From Geotalea toluenoxydans JCM 15764 (GTDB taxonomy: Bacteria > Desulfobacterota > Desulfuromonadia > Geobacterales > Geobacteraceae): 64,000 nucleotides of DNA. Numbering within the stretch: position 1 is the stretch's first letter; each line of letters begins with the position of its first letter. Made by a program: the position numbers and the translations under genes. Shown here piece by piece: positions 1-8,410 of this stretch. A model generated the notes under the pieces. It was not told the origin of the DNA and did no database searches. It was given only the letters and a program-made list of their open reading frames with translations. The stretch covers positions 62,001 through 126,000 of the forward strand of contig NZ_BBCJ01000008.1 of NCBI RefSeq assembly GCF_001311985.1. Reading direction: 5' to 3'.

Positions 1-1895
1 CTCACCGGTATGTTCCTCGGCTTTATCGTCTGGTTTTACACCCTGCTGGTTCCTTCATTTATAAGATCGGGATGGTGGAACAGCGACATCATGACCAACG
101 GACCGTTCGGGCTCCGCTTTCTGAGGCCCACTGAGCTCTTCGGCCTTACCGGGTTCGACATGTGGAGTCATGCCCTGTTCTGGAGCCTCTTTTTCAACTT
201 GGGCACATATCTGATTCTCTCCATCCTGACAGATCAGGACGAAAAAGAGCAGGAGCAGGCAAGGAGATTCATTGATGTCTTATCCCCCGAAAGGGGCAAG
301 GCTCGATGGGAAACCAAGCGACTTTCCAAGCCGGTGACCATTCTGCAGTTCGTAAACCTGATGGCGAAATTTATCGGTGAAGCCAGGCCCATGCTGCAAT
401 CAGCGACTACATAGGCAACAGGGAGATCGACAGCCGGGGTGGAGTTTCAGAGTTCGAGCTTCCCGACCTGAAGCGCTTCATTGAAAAGACTTTGGCCGGT
501 TCCCTTGGCGCTGCAGCGGCGGGGGCCGTTGTCGAAAGCTATCTCACCGACGTCGGTTCGAAGATGGAATCGGTCTACGACATATTCAGCACTGTCCGCA
601 CCTCCCTCGACCAGAGCAGAGAGGCGCTTTTCGTCAGGCTCAGGGCATCGGAGATCATGAACCGCTCCCTGGATCTGAAAATCATCATGAAAGACCTGTT
701 GGAATTGTTGCAGAAGGAGTTCAAATTCGATCTTTGCATAATCAGGCTAGTGGACGAAAAAGGCATCTTGACTGTCACTGCCTATCTCGGACCGGAAGAT
801 CAGCAGATAACGAAGAACAACTGGGTTCCTGAGATAGATACCCACATCGGGGAGGCATTTCTCAGCAACAGAACCGAATTTGTCAACGACACCCGATACC
901 TGACCAAGCAGAAATCAAGGGAGATCATGGAACGTGAAGGGATAAAATCCTTCGCCCACATTCCCATCGCCAGCGAAGGTGAACCGCCGGTCGGCATACT
1001 CTCGGTATTCTCCAAGTCAATCATCGGATTATTCACCGAACCTTTCCTCCAACTGCTGGGAAGCCTTGCCGGCCAGCTTGCCCAGGCAGTCAGGATTGTT
1101 TCGGAGCGTGAAGCAAAGGAGAAGGAACGGCAACAGAAAGAGGCAGCCCTGTTGGAAAACGCACGGGTGGTACGGGACATGGAGATTGCCAAACAGATAC
1201 AGCTTTCACTGCTGCCCGCTTCCCCCCCCGACCTGCCGGGGGTGCGCTTTGCCAGTTGCTGCGTTCCTGCCGCACATGTGGGTGGTGATTATTACGATTT
1301 CTTTGTTCGTGGCAAAGACATGGTTGACCTGATAATCGCCGATGTTTCCGGACACAGTGTGGGGGCCGCACTGATCATGGTCGAGACACGTAGCGTTCTC
1401 AGGGCACAGGTACCACTGACCACATCCAGCAGTGAAGTCCTTGCCTCGCTGAATGGGCTACTGTATGAGGACTTGACCAGGGCGGAACTGTTCATCACCA
1501 TGTTTTATGCCAGTTACGATGCAGGCACCAGACTTCTCCGCTATGCAAATGCGGGTCACAACCCGCCATTGATCATGAAACCGGGAGGATCAGCCTGCAT
1601 CGAACTGGATGCAGAAGGGCTCATACTCGGCATAAACCGCTCAGTTTCCTTCGAAGAAAAGCTTTTTCAACTGCATGCGGGTGATCTGGTACTATTGTAT
1701 ACGGATGGTATCATAGAGGCACAAAACGACGAGGGAGAACTTTTTGGCGTGGACAGGCTCTGCATGATCCTCAATGGAATGTCTCAGGAATCACCCGACA
1801 GAATTATGGAGAAGGTGCTGGCTGAAGTTACTCAGTTTGCCGGGTCTAAACCACTGGAAGATGACATCTCAATGATAATAATGAAGATCGACTGA
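1..1895 (+). CDS. Sodium:solute symporter-like sensor fused to GAF and SpoIIE/PP2C phosphatase (5' partial, frameshifted)
   Basis: The N-terminal part, cut by the window edge, resembles the last membrane helices of the symporter-like sensor domain seen in CbrA-type kinases (SGWWNSDIMTNGPFGLRF, then a long hydrophobic helix). It is followed by a GAF domain (about 650-1090) and a PP2C/SpoIIE phosphatase domain with VGGDYYDF, DVSGHSVGAA, NAGHNPP, YTDGIIEA and a terminal DDIS metal-binding motif. The frame breaks near 385-392. Adding one C restores EAQAHAAISDYIGNREID and joins both parts. Its likely role is a membrane sensor that dephosphorylates a STAS anti-sigma antagonist, such as the one encoded directly downstream. 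It has a phosphatase where most symporter-fused sensors have a histidine kinase. The ligand is unknown. Confidence 0.8.
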
Positions 1896-2005
1896 CAAAA
1901 AAGCGAGTCGCAGCTAAAAACAATTTGTTGAAGGTGGTGCTGCGGTGTTATAAACTATGAAATTAATGATACAACAATCATATCCCGTTTCAGAGGGGGC
2001 ACATC

Positions 2006-2340
2006 ATGAATCTGCGGACTGAACTAAAGAATGACATAGTGATCATTTATGTTAATGAGGAAAGACTTGACGCCCATAATTCAGGCGAATTGAAGGTCGA
2101 GGTGCAGAAGCTCTTCGAACAGGGCCGAAAAAATATGCTCATCGACCTGAAAGATGTTCGCTTCATCGACAGTTCCGGGCTGGGAGCCCTCGTCTCCGGA
2201 TTCAAAAACGCCATTTCCCATCAGGCAACCTGAAGCTTTCGACCCTGCAGTCACAGGTAAAATCAATGTTCGAACTGACCAGGTTGCACAGGGTTTTTGA
2301 AATATTTCCCTCTACCGCAGAAGCACTTGAAAACTTCTAA
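2006..2340 (+). CDS. STAS-domain anti-sigma factor antagonist (frameshifted)
   Basis: A SpoIIAA/RsbV-like protein of about 111 aa after repair. The phosphorylatable serine lies in the typical motif FIDSSGLGAL. In this family the unphosphorylated form binds the anti-sigma kinase and releases its target; the kinase phosphorylates it and a SpoIIE-type phosphatase resets it. The reading frame ends early at 2233. Adding one G near 2225 (CAGGCAAC to CAGGGCAAC) restores HQGNLKLSTLQSQVKSMF and carries the frame to the stop at 2340, the normal family length. A ribosome site GAGGGGGC precedes the ATG. It lies between its probable phosphatase and its probable kinase. Confidence 0.85.
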
Positions 2341-2353
2341 ATGTGAGGCTCAG

Positions 2354-2779
2354 ATGGAAAGAAACGAGATAGAGGTAGATATCAAGGTCCCCAATCAGAC
2401 CCGCTACTTGAGTCTCATAGGCCGGATCGGTGAAGACATAGCCAAGGAACTGGTCAGATATACAGGCGACAGGGATACGCTGGCCTATCATCTGAATCTT
2501 GTGCTGACAGAAGCCATGGTAAATGCCATAAAACATGCCGGCAGTGAAGATTCAGACAACCTGGTGCACATCATCATCAATATCTGTGAAAGCGAGCTGA
2601 CAATCAAGGTGTTCGATTCGGGACAAGGGTTCGATATCAATATCATCCCCCCCCCCAATTTCGAGGAACTGGAAGACCGGGGTCGCGGCATTTTCATGAT
2701 AAAATCGCTGATGGACTCGGTGTCTTACAAAAAAATGTGCGACGGCAACATTCTGGAAATGAAAAAGAAGCTGCAATAA
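2354..2779 (+). CDS. RsbW-like serine kinase / anti-sigma factor (HATPase_c)
   Basis: A protein of about 141 aa starting at MERNEIEV. The GHKL ATPase boxes are clear: N box LTEAMVNAIKHAG, G1 box DSGQGFD and G2 box RGRGIFMIK. Such proteins bind and inhibit a sigma factor or another partner and phosphorylate the STAS antagonist. An earlier in-frame start at 2297 would overlap the repaired STAS gene, so 2354 is preferred; its ribosome site is weak (GTGAGG). The gene lies 13 bases after the repaired STAS gene and completes the phosphatase-antagonist-kinase set. Its stop is one base from the convergent lgt stop. No sigma factor gene is nearby, so the output target is unknown. Confidence 0.85.
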   Translation: MERNEIEVDIKVPNQTRYLSLIGRIGEDIAKELVRYTGDRDTLAYHLNLVLTEAMVNAIKHAGSEDSDNLVHIIINICESELTIKVFDSGQGFDINIIPPPNFEELEDRGRGIFMIKSLMDSVSYKKMCDGNILEMKKKLQ

Positions 2780-2780
2780 G

Positions 2781-3567
2781 TCAGTTGGAATGCCTTTTGG
2801 CCCTGAGGTACAGCCACACGATCATCCCGCACCCAAGCAACGCCATCGGCAAGCTTAGCAACTGTCCCATGGAGAACCTGCCTGCAACAAGGCCAAGCTG
2901 GCATCCGGCTCCCTGAAGAACTCAACGATAAACCTGAAAAGTCCATACAAACCGATAAACGACCAGAAGACAGCCCCCTCCGGATGTTTCCGTCTACCTA
3001 AAAGCCATAGTATCGAAAACATTAGTGGACCCTCCAGTACGGCCTCATACAACTGGGAAGGATGACGCGGCAAATTTCCTGCACCGGGAAATACCACTCC
3101 CCATGGCACGTTGGTAACGCGTCCATAAAGTTCTCCGTTGATGAAATTGCCTATCCTGCCGAGACAAAGACCGACGGGCCCGGCTATGAAGCCGATGTCG
3201 CAATCTGATAGAAGCCGATCCCTTTCTTTCTGATATAATAAAAACCAGCTGCGATGGCGCCCAGCAGACCTCCATGGAAGGACATCCCGCCATGCCAGAC
3301 GGCAAATATCTCAAGGGGTTTTGCCAGATATACCTGCAGATCGTAGAAAAGTATGTAGCCCAGACGACCACCCAGTATTACACCGAGAGCCACAGTGAAA
3401 ATAAGGTCTGCCACATCATCCTTGCTCAAGGGAAGATGCTTTTTTTTCGCCCCTGCCTTGATTATGAAATACGCGGCAATGAATCCGATGATGTACATGA
3501 GACCGTACCAGCGGAACTGAAGGGGACCGATGCGCAGAAAGACGGGATCGAAATCCGGAAATTTCAT
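2781..3567 (-). CDS. lgt: Prolipoprotein diacylglyceryl transferase (two frameshifts)
   Basis: Lgt transfers diacylglycerol from phosphatidylglycerol to the lipobox cysteine of prolipoproteins in the inner membrane. [20 protein letters not shown] begins the protein. [14 protein letters not shown] and [12 protein letters not shown] are hallmark segments, and the C-terminal part has HPSQLYEA. Two single-base losses split it: one G near 3200 (restoring [22 protein letters not shown]) and one near 2900 (restoring [19 protein letters not shown]). With both repaired the protein is 262 aa, normal for Lgt. A GGAG site lies upstream of the ATG. It is an essential gene, so the breaks are probably sequence errors. 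It converges with the kinase gene. Confidence 0.9.
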
Positions 3568-3684
3568 TAGAAGACTCCAGAGGAAGTTTGCCCTAAGGTA
3601 ACAACAAACGACTGCAGTGTCAACGCCGAGACGCCCATGCAGAAAACTTATTAAGATTGGCAGGCCCTGAGGGACAACAAACGG

Positions 3685-3713
3685 TTGACAAAAAATGTCT
3701 CGGGGCATATAAA
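3685..3713 (+). promoter_or_regulatory. Sigma-70 promoter of the Mg2+ uptake operon
   Basis: A perfect -35 TTGACA (3685-3690) and a near-perfect -10 TATAAA (3708-3713) are separated by exactly 17 bases. Transcription would start near 3720, just before the M-box aptamer. The promoter faces away from lgt. Confidence 0.8.
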
Positions 3714-3728
3714 TTTCAGGAAAAATTC

Positions 3729-3885
3729 CTCGTTAGGAAGAGGCGTTAGCACAAACAGAAGCTACTGCCCAGAAACGTCGAAAGACGCCAATGTGGTAGA
3801 CCAGATTCAGTCGGATTAAGGCTTTATCTAAGGTAGCTGGTGGTGGTTCACCTACGTTGTGCTCTGCTAAAACTCAAACCAGGGG
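3729..3885 (+). promoter_or_regulatory. M-box (ykoK) magnesium riboswitch
   Basis: The segment from about 3757 to 3792 carries the highly conserved M-box core CTGCCCAGAAACGTCGAAAG followed by ACGCCAATG, nearly identical to the ykoK leader consensus. It is preceded by GTTAGGAAGAGGCGTTAGC and followed by the closing GTGCTCTGCTAAAACTC region. M-box RNAs bind several Mg2+ ions and, when full, let a terminator form. Here a terminator follows at 3909 and a magnesium-related operon follows that. Outer boundaries were judged by eye. Confidence 0.9.
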
Positions 3886-3908
3886 AAAATGGTGTCCTTT
3901 TGCGCATG

Positions 3909-3938
3909 AGGCCCTTTCTCCCTGAAAGGGCCTTTTCT
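3909..3938 (+). terminator. Intrinsic terminator of the M-box expression platform
   Basis: A perfect 10-bp stem AGGCCCTTTC / GAAAGGGCCT with a 5-base loop is followed by TTTTCTT. It lies between the M-box and the first gene, so it should stop transcription at high Mg2+. Confidence 0.85.
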
Positions 3939-3963
3939 TGTGAATACGGATCAAAAGGACATA

Positions 3964-5220
3964 ATGAGCGAGATCTTTCTCAGCACCGTGCTGGGAAAGA
4001 CCGTCATCAACACCCAGGGGCACGAGATCGGCAAGTTATGGGACCTGATCATGGTTCCCGGCGAAGTATTTCCCCAAGTCTCGCACCTCCTGGTAAAAAA
4101 GGGCTCGCGGGTTTTGGCCCTGCCATGGAAACGCATCTCCCTTTTCAACCGTTATGTCATTTCCGTATCCGGCGCCTCAAGCCATCTTCCCGAATATCTG
4201 CCCAGAGAGAACGAGATCCTCGTCAAACGTCACATCCTCGACAAACAGATTGTGGACGTCAACGGGGCGAAGGTGGTTCGGGTCAATGACCTGAAGCTTG
4301 GCAGCTACAAGGACCACCTCTGCATATTCTTCGTCGATATCGGCTTCAGAGGGCTGCTGCGTCGCCTTGGATATGAACGCCTCGGGGAAAAAATGGCCAG
4401 CCTTATGAAGATCAAGCTGGCACACCAGCATATCAGCTGGGAATATGTGCAACTGCTAGAAATGAACCTGTCCCGGCTGACTCTGACCGTTGCCCGGGAA
4501 CAGATGCAGGAACTTCACCCTGCCGACCTTGCCCATATCATCTCCAGAATACCTGCCAAAAACATCCAGACCGTTTTGAACTCACTGGATACGGAAACCG
4601 CGGGTGAAGCCATTCATGAACTGGAACCAGAGCTCAGAAGCCGCATCATCAGCCAGCTGGACAGTGAGCAGGCTTCTGACATCCTGGAAGAAATGGATCC
4701 TGACGAAGCGGCCGACGTCCTCGGCGACCTCCCCGAAGAAAAGGCCCAGGAGCTGCTGGGTTTGATGGATGAGGAAGAGGCTGAGGATATTCAGGAACTC
4801 ATGGAACACGAAGAAGATACCGCCGGCGGACTTATGAACAGTGAATTTCTGTCTGTATCCAGCGAGCTGATGGTGGCTGATGCCATGAAGGTGGTAAGGC
4901 TTCTGGCCCCTGATGTGGAAACGGTCTATTACATTTATGTTGTGGATAAGGAAGAGCGCTTACAGGGGGTCATCAGTCTGAAGGAATTAATTCTGGCCCA
5001 TGGGGAAGAGCCTGTCTCCAAGCTCATGACCACCAATCTGAAGACAGTGGGTGTTGAATCCACCCCGGAAGAAATTCTCGAAATCATAGCCAAGTACAAC
5101 CTGATAGCTGTGCCGGTTCTTGACAAGGAAGAAAAGATGGCAGGGTTGGTAACGGTTGACGATGTCCTGGAAATGTTCCTGCCTTACGCCCTGAAACGCA
5201 GACGATATCACCACCATTAG
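3964..5220 (+). CDS. Soluble PRC-barrel / MgtE-N / tandem CBS protein
   Basis: A 418-aa protein without membrane helices. Order: PRC-barrel-like regions (about 1-150), then an MgtE superhelical N domain (about 165-280, with LHPADLAHIISRIP and EEMDPDEAADVLGDLPEE), then two CBS domains (about 285-410; the second ends GLVTVDDVLEMF). In MgtE channels the N and CBS domains sense cytoplasmic Mg2+ and gate the pore, but here the pore domain is absent. The start at 3964 follows AAAAGGA; an upstream GTG at 3940 overlaps the terminator tail and is less likely. It lies directly behind the M-box and 34 bases before an NRAMP-related transporter, so I infer that it gates or senses for that transporter. Confidence 0.85.
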   Translation: MSEIFLSTVLGKTVINTQGHEIGKLWDLIMVPGEVFPQVSHLLVKKGSRVLALPWKRISLFNRYVISVSGASSHLPEYLPRENEILVKRHILDKQIVDVNGAKVVRVNDLKLGSYKDHLCIFFVDIGFRGLLRRLGYERLGEKMASLMKIKLAHQHISWEYVQLLEMNLSRLTLTVAREQMQELHPADLAHIISRIPAKNIQTVLNSLDTETAGEAIHELEPELRSRIISQLDSEQASDILEEMDPDEAADVLGDLPEEKAQELLGLMDEEEAEDIQELMEHEEDTAGGLMNSEFLSVSSELMVADAMKVVRLLAPDVETVYYIYVVDKEERLQGVISLKELILAHGEEPVSKLMTTNLKTVGVESTPEEILEIIAKYNLIAVPVLDKEEKMAGLVTVDDVLEMFLPYALKRRRYHHH

Positions 5221-5254
5221 CAGTATCAGAAAACTCAAAGGATTTGGACGATAA

Positions 5255-6552
5255 ATGTTTACCGGCATCAGCATAACGAAGTTGTTCAAGCCCATCCGCA
5301 AGGTGAACAGAAAGAACATCTTTCTCTTTCTCGCCATCCTCGGGCCGGGAATAATTACCGCAACGTGGATAACGATGCAGGCGGCATAACCACCTATTCA
5401 CTGGCCGGCGCCCACTACGGCTACACCCTCCTTTGGGCCATGATCCCGACCATGATTGCCCTGGTTGTTATTCAGGAGATGTGCGCCCGCATGGGAGCAG
5501 TGACGGGCAAGGGGCTGTCGGACCTGATACGGGAGTCCTTCGGCGTAAAGGTAACTTTCTATGTAATGATCGCCCTCCTGCTCACCAACATGGGCAACTC
5601 CGTTTCAGAGTTCGCCGGTATTGCCGCCAGCCTTGAGCTGTTCGGCATCAGCAAATATGTGTCCGTCCCCATAAGTGCCGTCCTGGTATGGCTACTGGTG
5701 GTGAAGGGCTCCTACAAGGTAGTGGAAAAGGTCTTCCTCGTGGCTTGCATGGTTTATATAGCCTACCCTGTCGCAGCATTCATGGCCGGCCCCCAATGGG
5801 GTACAGTACTCAAGGCAACGGTAGTCCCCAGTTTCCGCATGGACAGCGGCTACCTGATCACCCTCATCGGTGTCGTCGGTACGACCATTGCTCCATGGAT
5901 GCAGTTCTACCAGCAATCCGCCGTCGTAGAAAAGGGAATAACCATAGATCAGTACAGCTTTTCCCGGATGGATGTCATGATCGGCTGCCTGATGGCCATC
6001 GTCGTCGCCTTTTTCATCGTCGTTGCCTGCGCCGCCACCATAAACCTGCAGGGGCTGAAGGTGGAGACCGCTGCAGATGCCGCTCTCGCCCTTAAACCCC
6101 TGGTGGGAGAGTATGCATCATCACTGTTCGCCTTCGGCCTGTTCAATGCTTCACTCTTTGCCGCCTGCATCCTCCCCCTTTCCACTTCCTACTACGTCTG
6201 CGAAGGAATGGGATGGGAGTCCGGGATTGACAAGGATTTCAGGCAGGCGCCCCAGTTTTTCTGGCTTTTCACCATCATCATCGTCATCAGCGCGCTTACC
6301 ATTCTCCTGCCCGACGTGCCACTGATCATGATCATGTTCATTTCGCAGGTGGTAAACGGCACGGTGCTTCCCTTCGTTCTCATCTTCATGCTGCTCCTGA
6401 TCAATGACAAAAGCCTGATGGGTAACCATACCAATGGTCTGGTATTCAATTTTATTGCCTGGATCACCGTTGTTGTCATGATTGGTCTGACACTACTCAT
6501 GACCGTAGATCTGCTGTCTCCCGGTGCAGTGGGAAGAATATTCGGGTTTTGA
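5255..6552 (+). CDS. NRAMP-related divalent metal transporter, probable Mg2+ importer (frameshifted)
   Basis: An SLC11/NRAMP-fold membrane protein, 432 aa after repair. The first 36 codons (MFTGISITKLFKPIRK...) run into GPGIITA, then the frame breaks near 5362. Adding one A restores GPGIITANVDNDAGGITTYS. In classical NRAMPs helix 1 carries DPGN and helix 6 carries MPHN. Here these are DNDAGG and IAPWMQFYQQ, so the metal-coordinating methionine is absent. Loss of that methionine is a known trait of NRAMP-related magnesium transporters. Together with the M-box and the MgtE-N/CBS gene upstream, Mg2+ uptake is the best assignment; Mn2+ or Fe2+ transport is less likely. Confidence 0.8.
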
Positions 6553-6604
6553 CCAATGTCTGCGTCGGTAACTTCAGCAGTGCCTCCCTTTAAAGGAAAA
6601 ATAG

Positions 6605-6628
6605 AAAAGCCCGGTATGCCGGGCTTTT
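6605..6628 (+). terminator. Intrinsic terminator after the Mg2+ operon
   Basis: A stem AGCCCGG / CCGGGCT with a short loop is followed by TTTTTC, and preceded by an A-run on the other side. It can serve both the plus-strand transporter gene and the converging minus-strand gene ending at 6642. Confidence 0.8.
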
Positions 6629-6641
6629 TCAGTCTTACCTG

Positions 6642-7181
6642 CTATTCCATCACATTCGGTGGCACACCAGCCTTTGCAGCAGATGCGTTAAAGGCATCCA
6701 GCTTCTTTCTCAGGTCGTTAAGTCTCGATTCCGTGTTCTTTACCGTATGCTGAAGGCCTAAGTACTCTGCACGGGACATCCTGGTTGTATCGCCCAGACG
6801 CCCATTCAGGTGATCCAGTTGTTCTTCTGCAGCCTTGACATCAGCTGAAAGCTTTCCGTATTCGGCCTTCCAGGCAGCTTCATTCTTACCGCCATAAACG
6901 GCAGGCTTCTTCTTGGTTTCCGCTCCGGCAACATCTTCCTTTACCTTGCTCTGCCCCTCTTCCGCCGTAGTCTTTCCCTTTTCGCCATTGTCTGTCTCGA
7001 TTACCCGGGGTTGAGAATCCTCTTCTGCCCCCAGTATTTTTACGCGCTTGCGGTACTTTTTAGGCACATTGCCCAGATCTTCCGTAAAATTGACCGTTCC
7101 TCTCTCATCAGTCCATTCATAGGTCACGGCGAATGCCGGCACAGCAAAAAGGAGAAGAGAAAATACTAGTAAGGTTTTCAT
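6642..7181 (-). CDS. DUF4124-domain exported protein
   Basis: A 179-aa protein with a signal peptide (MKTLLVFSLLLFAVPAFA) followed at once by the DUF4124 pattern YEWTDERGTVNFTEDLGNVP. A charged linker rich in E, K and G follows, then a predicted coiled coil (about 115-165, containing ADVKAAEEQLDHLN). The ATG is preceded by GGAGG. DUF4124 proteins are common periplasmic proteins of unknown function in Proteobacteria. It converges on the Mg2+ operon and shares its terminator. No function can be assigned. Confidence 0.8.
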   Translation of the reverse strand: MKTLLVFSLLLFAVPAFAVTYEWTDERGTVNFTEDLGNVPKKYRKRVKILGAEEDSQPRVIETDNGEKGKTTAEEGQSKVKEDVAGAETKKKPAVYGGKNEAAWKAEYGKLSADVKAAEEQLDHLNGRLGDTTRMSRAEYLGLQHTVKNTESRLNDLRKKLDAFNASAAKAGVPPNVME

Positions 7182-7216
7182 GCAATTCCTCCACTTGATG
7201 TAATCTATCTGTGTTG

Positions 7217-7561
7217 TTAGCCGGGAGGCCAGTTGAACTGCCTCCCACCGAGAAGGTGAAAGTGAATGTGAAATACCGACTGACCCGCTCCGGCATTATT
7301 GTTGTTGACGATACGGAAACCGTCCTCAGCAATGCCTCTTTCCCGGGCGATGGCTGCGGCGACCCGAAACACATGTCCTATCAAGGCTTCGTCCTCCGGT
7401 TGAAGGGCAAGGGTATTGGCCACATGCTTTTTAGGGATGACAAGCAGATGTTGCGGCGCAACCGGAGCAATATCCTGGATCACCAAAAGCTGGTCGTCCT
7501 CGAAGACCGGCTTAACCGGAATTTCCCCTTTAATCATTCTGCAGAAGAGACAATCCGTCAT
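7217..7561 (-). CDS. HIT-family nucleotide hydrolase
   Basis: A 114-aa histidine-triad protein starting MTDCLFCRMIKGEIP, with the catalytic triad HIHFHLLGGR near the C-terminus. HIT proteins of this HINT branch hydrolyse phosphoramidate or adenylated nucleotides such as AMP-lysine. The start at 7561 follows GGGGAGG; a start 6 codons upstream would overlap that site. Length is typical. It lies between the DUF4124 gene and tlyA on the same strand. Confidence 0.9.
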   Translation of the reverse strand: MTDCLFCRMIKGEIPVKPVFEDDQLLVIQDIAPVAPQHLLVIPKKHVANTLALQPEDEALIGHVFRVAAAIARERGIAEDGFRIVNNNNAGAGQSVFHIHFHLLGGRQFNWPPG

Positions 7562-7637
7562 GCCGTCCTCCCCTTTCACTGTGAAAGAATTTCAATAATC
7601 GTTTATACTCTGCTGAAGGCTGTTTTTCAAGAGATAC

Positions 7638-8381
7638 TCATTCACTGCTCGGCTTTGACAGGTAAATGAGAAATTCCCTGTTTCCTTTCGGCCCAAGGAT
7701 AGGAGACTCGGTAATGCCTTTGACCTCCGTCTTCAAATCCAGCGCCATGGCAGTAATGGCAGAGATAACCTCTGCGTGCTTCTTTACGTCCCGCACCACT
7801 CCCCCCTTCCCCACCTCACCGCGCCCGACTTCGAACTGTGGCTTGATGAGAGCTACTACAACGGCAGAAGGCGAAATAAGATCAAGTACCGGCGGCAGCA
7901 CCTTGTCAAGAGAGATGAAGGAGGCATCTATGACTGCCATCTGGGGGACCTCTCCCAACTTATCCCGCTCCAGATAACGGATGTTGGTCTTCTCCAGATT
8001 GATTACCCGTTCATCCTGGCGGAGCTTCCATGCCAGCTGACCATAGCCCACATCGACGGCAATAACCTTTGCTGCCCCGCGCTGGAGCAGGCAATCGGTG
8101 AAACCGCCGGTAGATGCCCCAACATCCATGACAACCAGGCCGGTTACGTCTATGGCGAATTCATCGAGGGCCTTTTGCAGCTTTAAGCCACCACGGCTGA
8201 CAAAGGGAAGTACCTCCCCTTTCAGACGTATTTCCGCATCTACGGCAACCATTTGTCCGGCCTTATCGGCCAGATGGTCGTCCACCACCACCTGCCCGGC
8301 CATGATCAACGCCTTGGCCCGTTCCCGTGAAGGCGCCAGTCCCCGATCAAGCAGAATCTTATCCAGCCTCTCTTTAGCCAC
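7638..8381 (-). CDS. tlyA: TlyA-family rRNA 2'-O-ribose methyltransferase
   Basis: A 247-aa protein with an N-terminal S4 RNA-binding domain (ERLDKILLDRGLAPSRERAK) and an FtsJ/RrmJ-like methyltransferase domain with SAM motif VMDVGASTGGFTD. The lysine-aspartate-lysine-glutamate catalytic set is plausible (SRGGLKL, IDASFISL, IKPQFE, and E in the final strand). In mycobacteria TlyA methylates 16S and 23S rRNA cytidines; older annotation calls it hemolysin A. It starts 29 bases downstream of the ubiD stop, so the two are probably co-transcribed. Confidence 0.9.
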   Translation of the reverse strand: MAKERLDKILLDRGLAPSRERAKALIMAGQVVVDDHLADKAGQMVAVDAEIRLKGEVLPFVSRGGLKLQKALDEFAIDVTGLVVMDVGASTGGFTDCLLQRGAAKVIAVDVGYGQLAWKLRQDERVINLEKTNIRYLERDKLGEVPQMAVIDASFISLDKVLPPVLDLISPSAVVVALIKPQFEVGRGEVGKGGVVRDVKKHAEVISAITAMALDLKTEVKGITESPILGPKGNREFLIYLSKPSSE

Positions 8382-8410
8382 TTTTTTCGGTTCCCGTTTT
8401 ACTGCTCATT

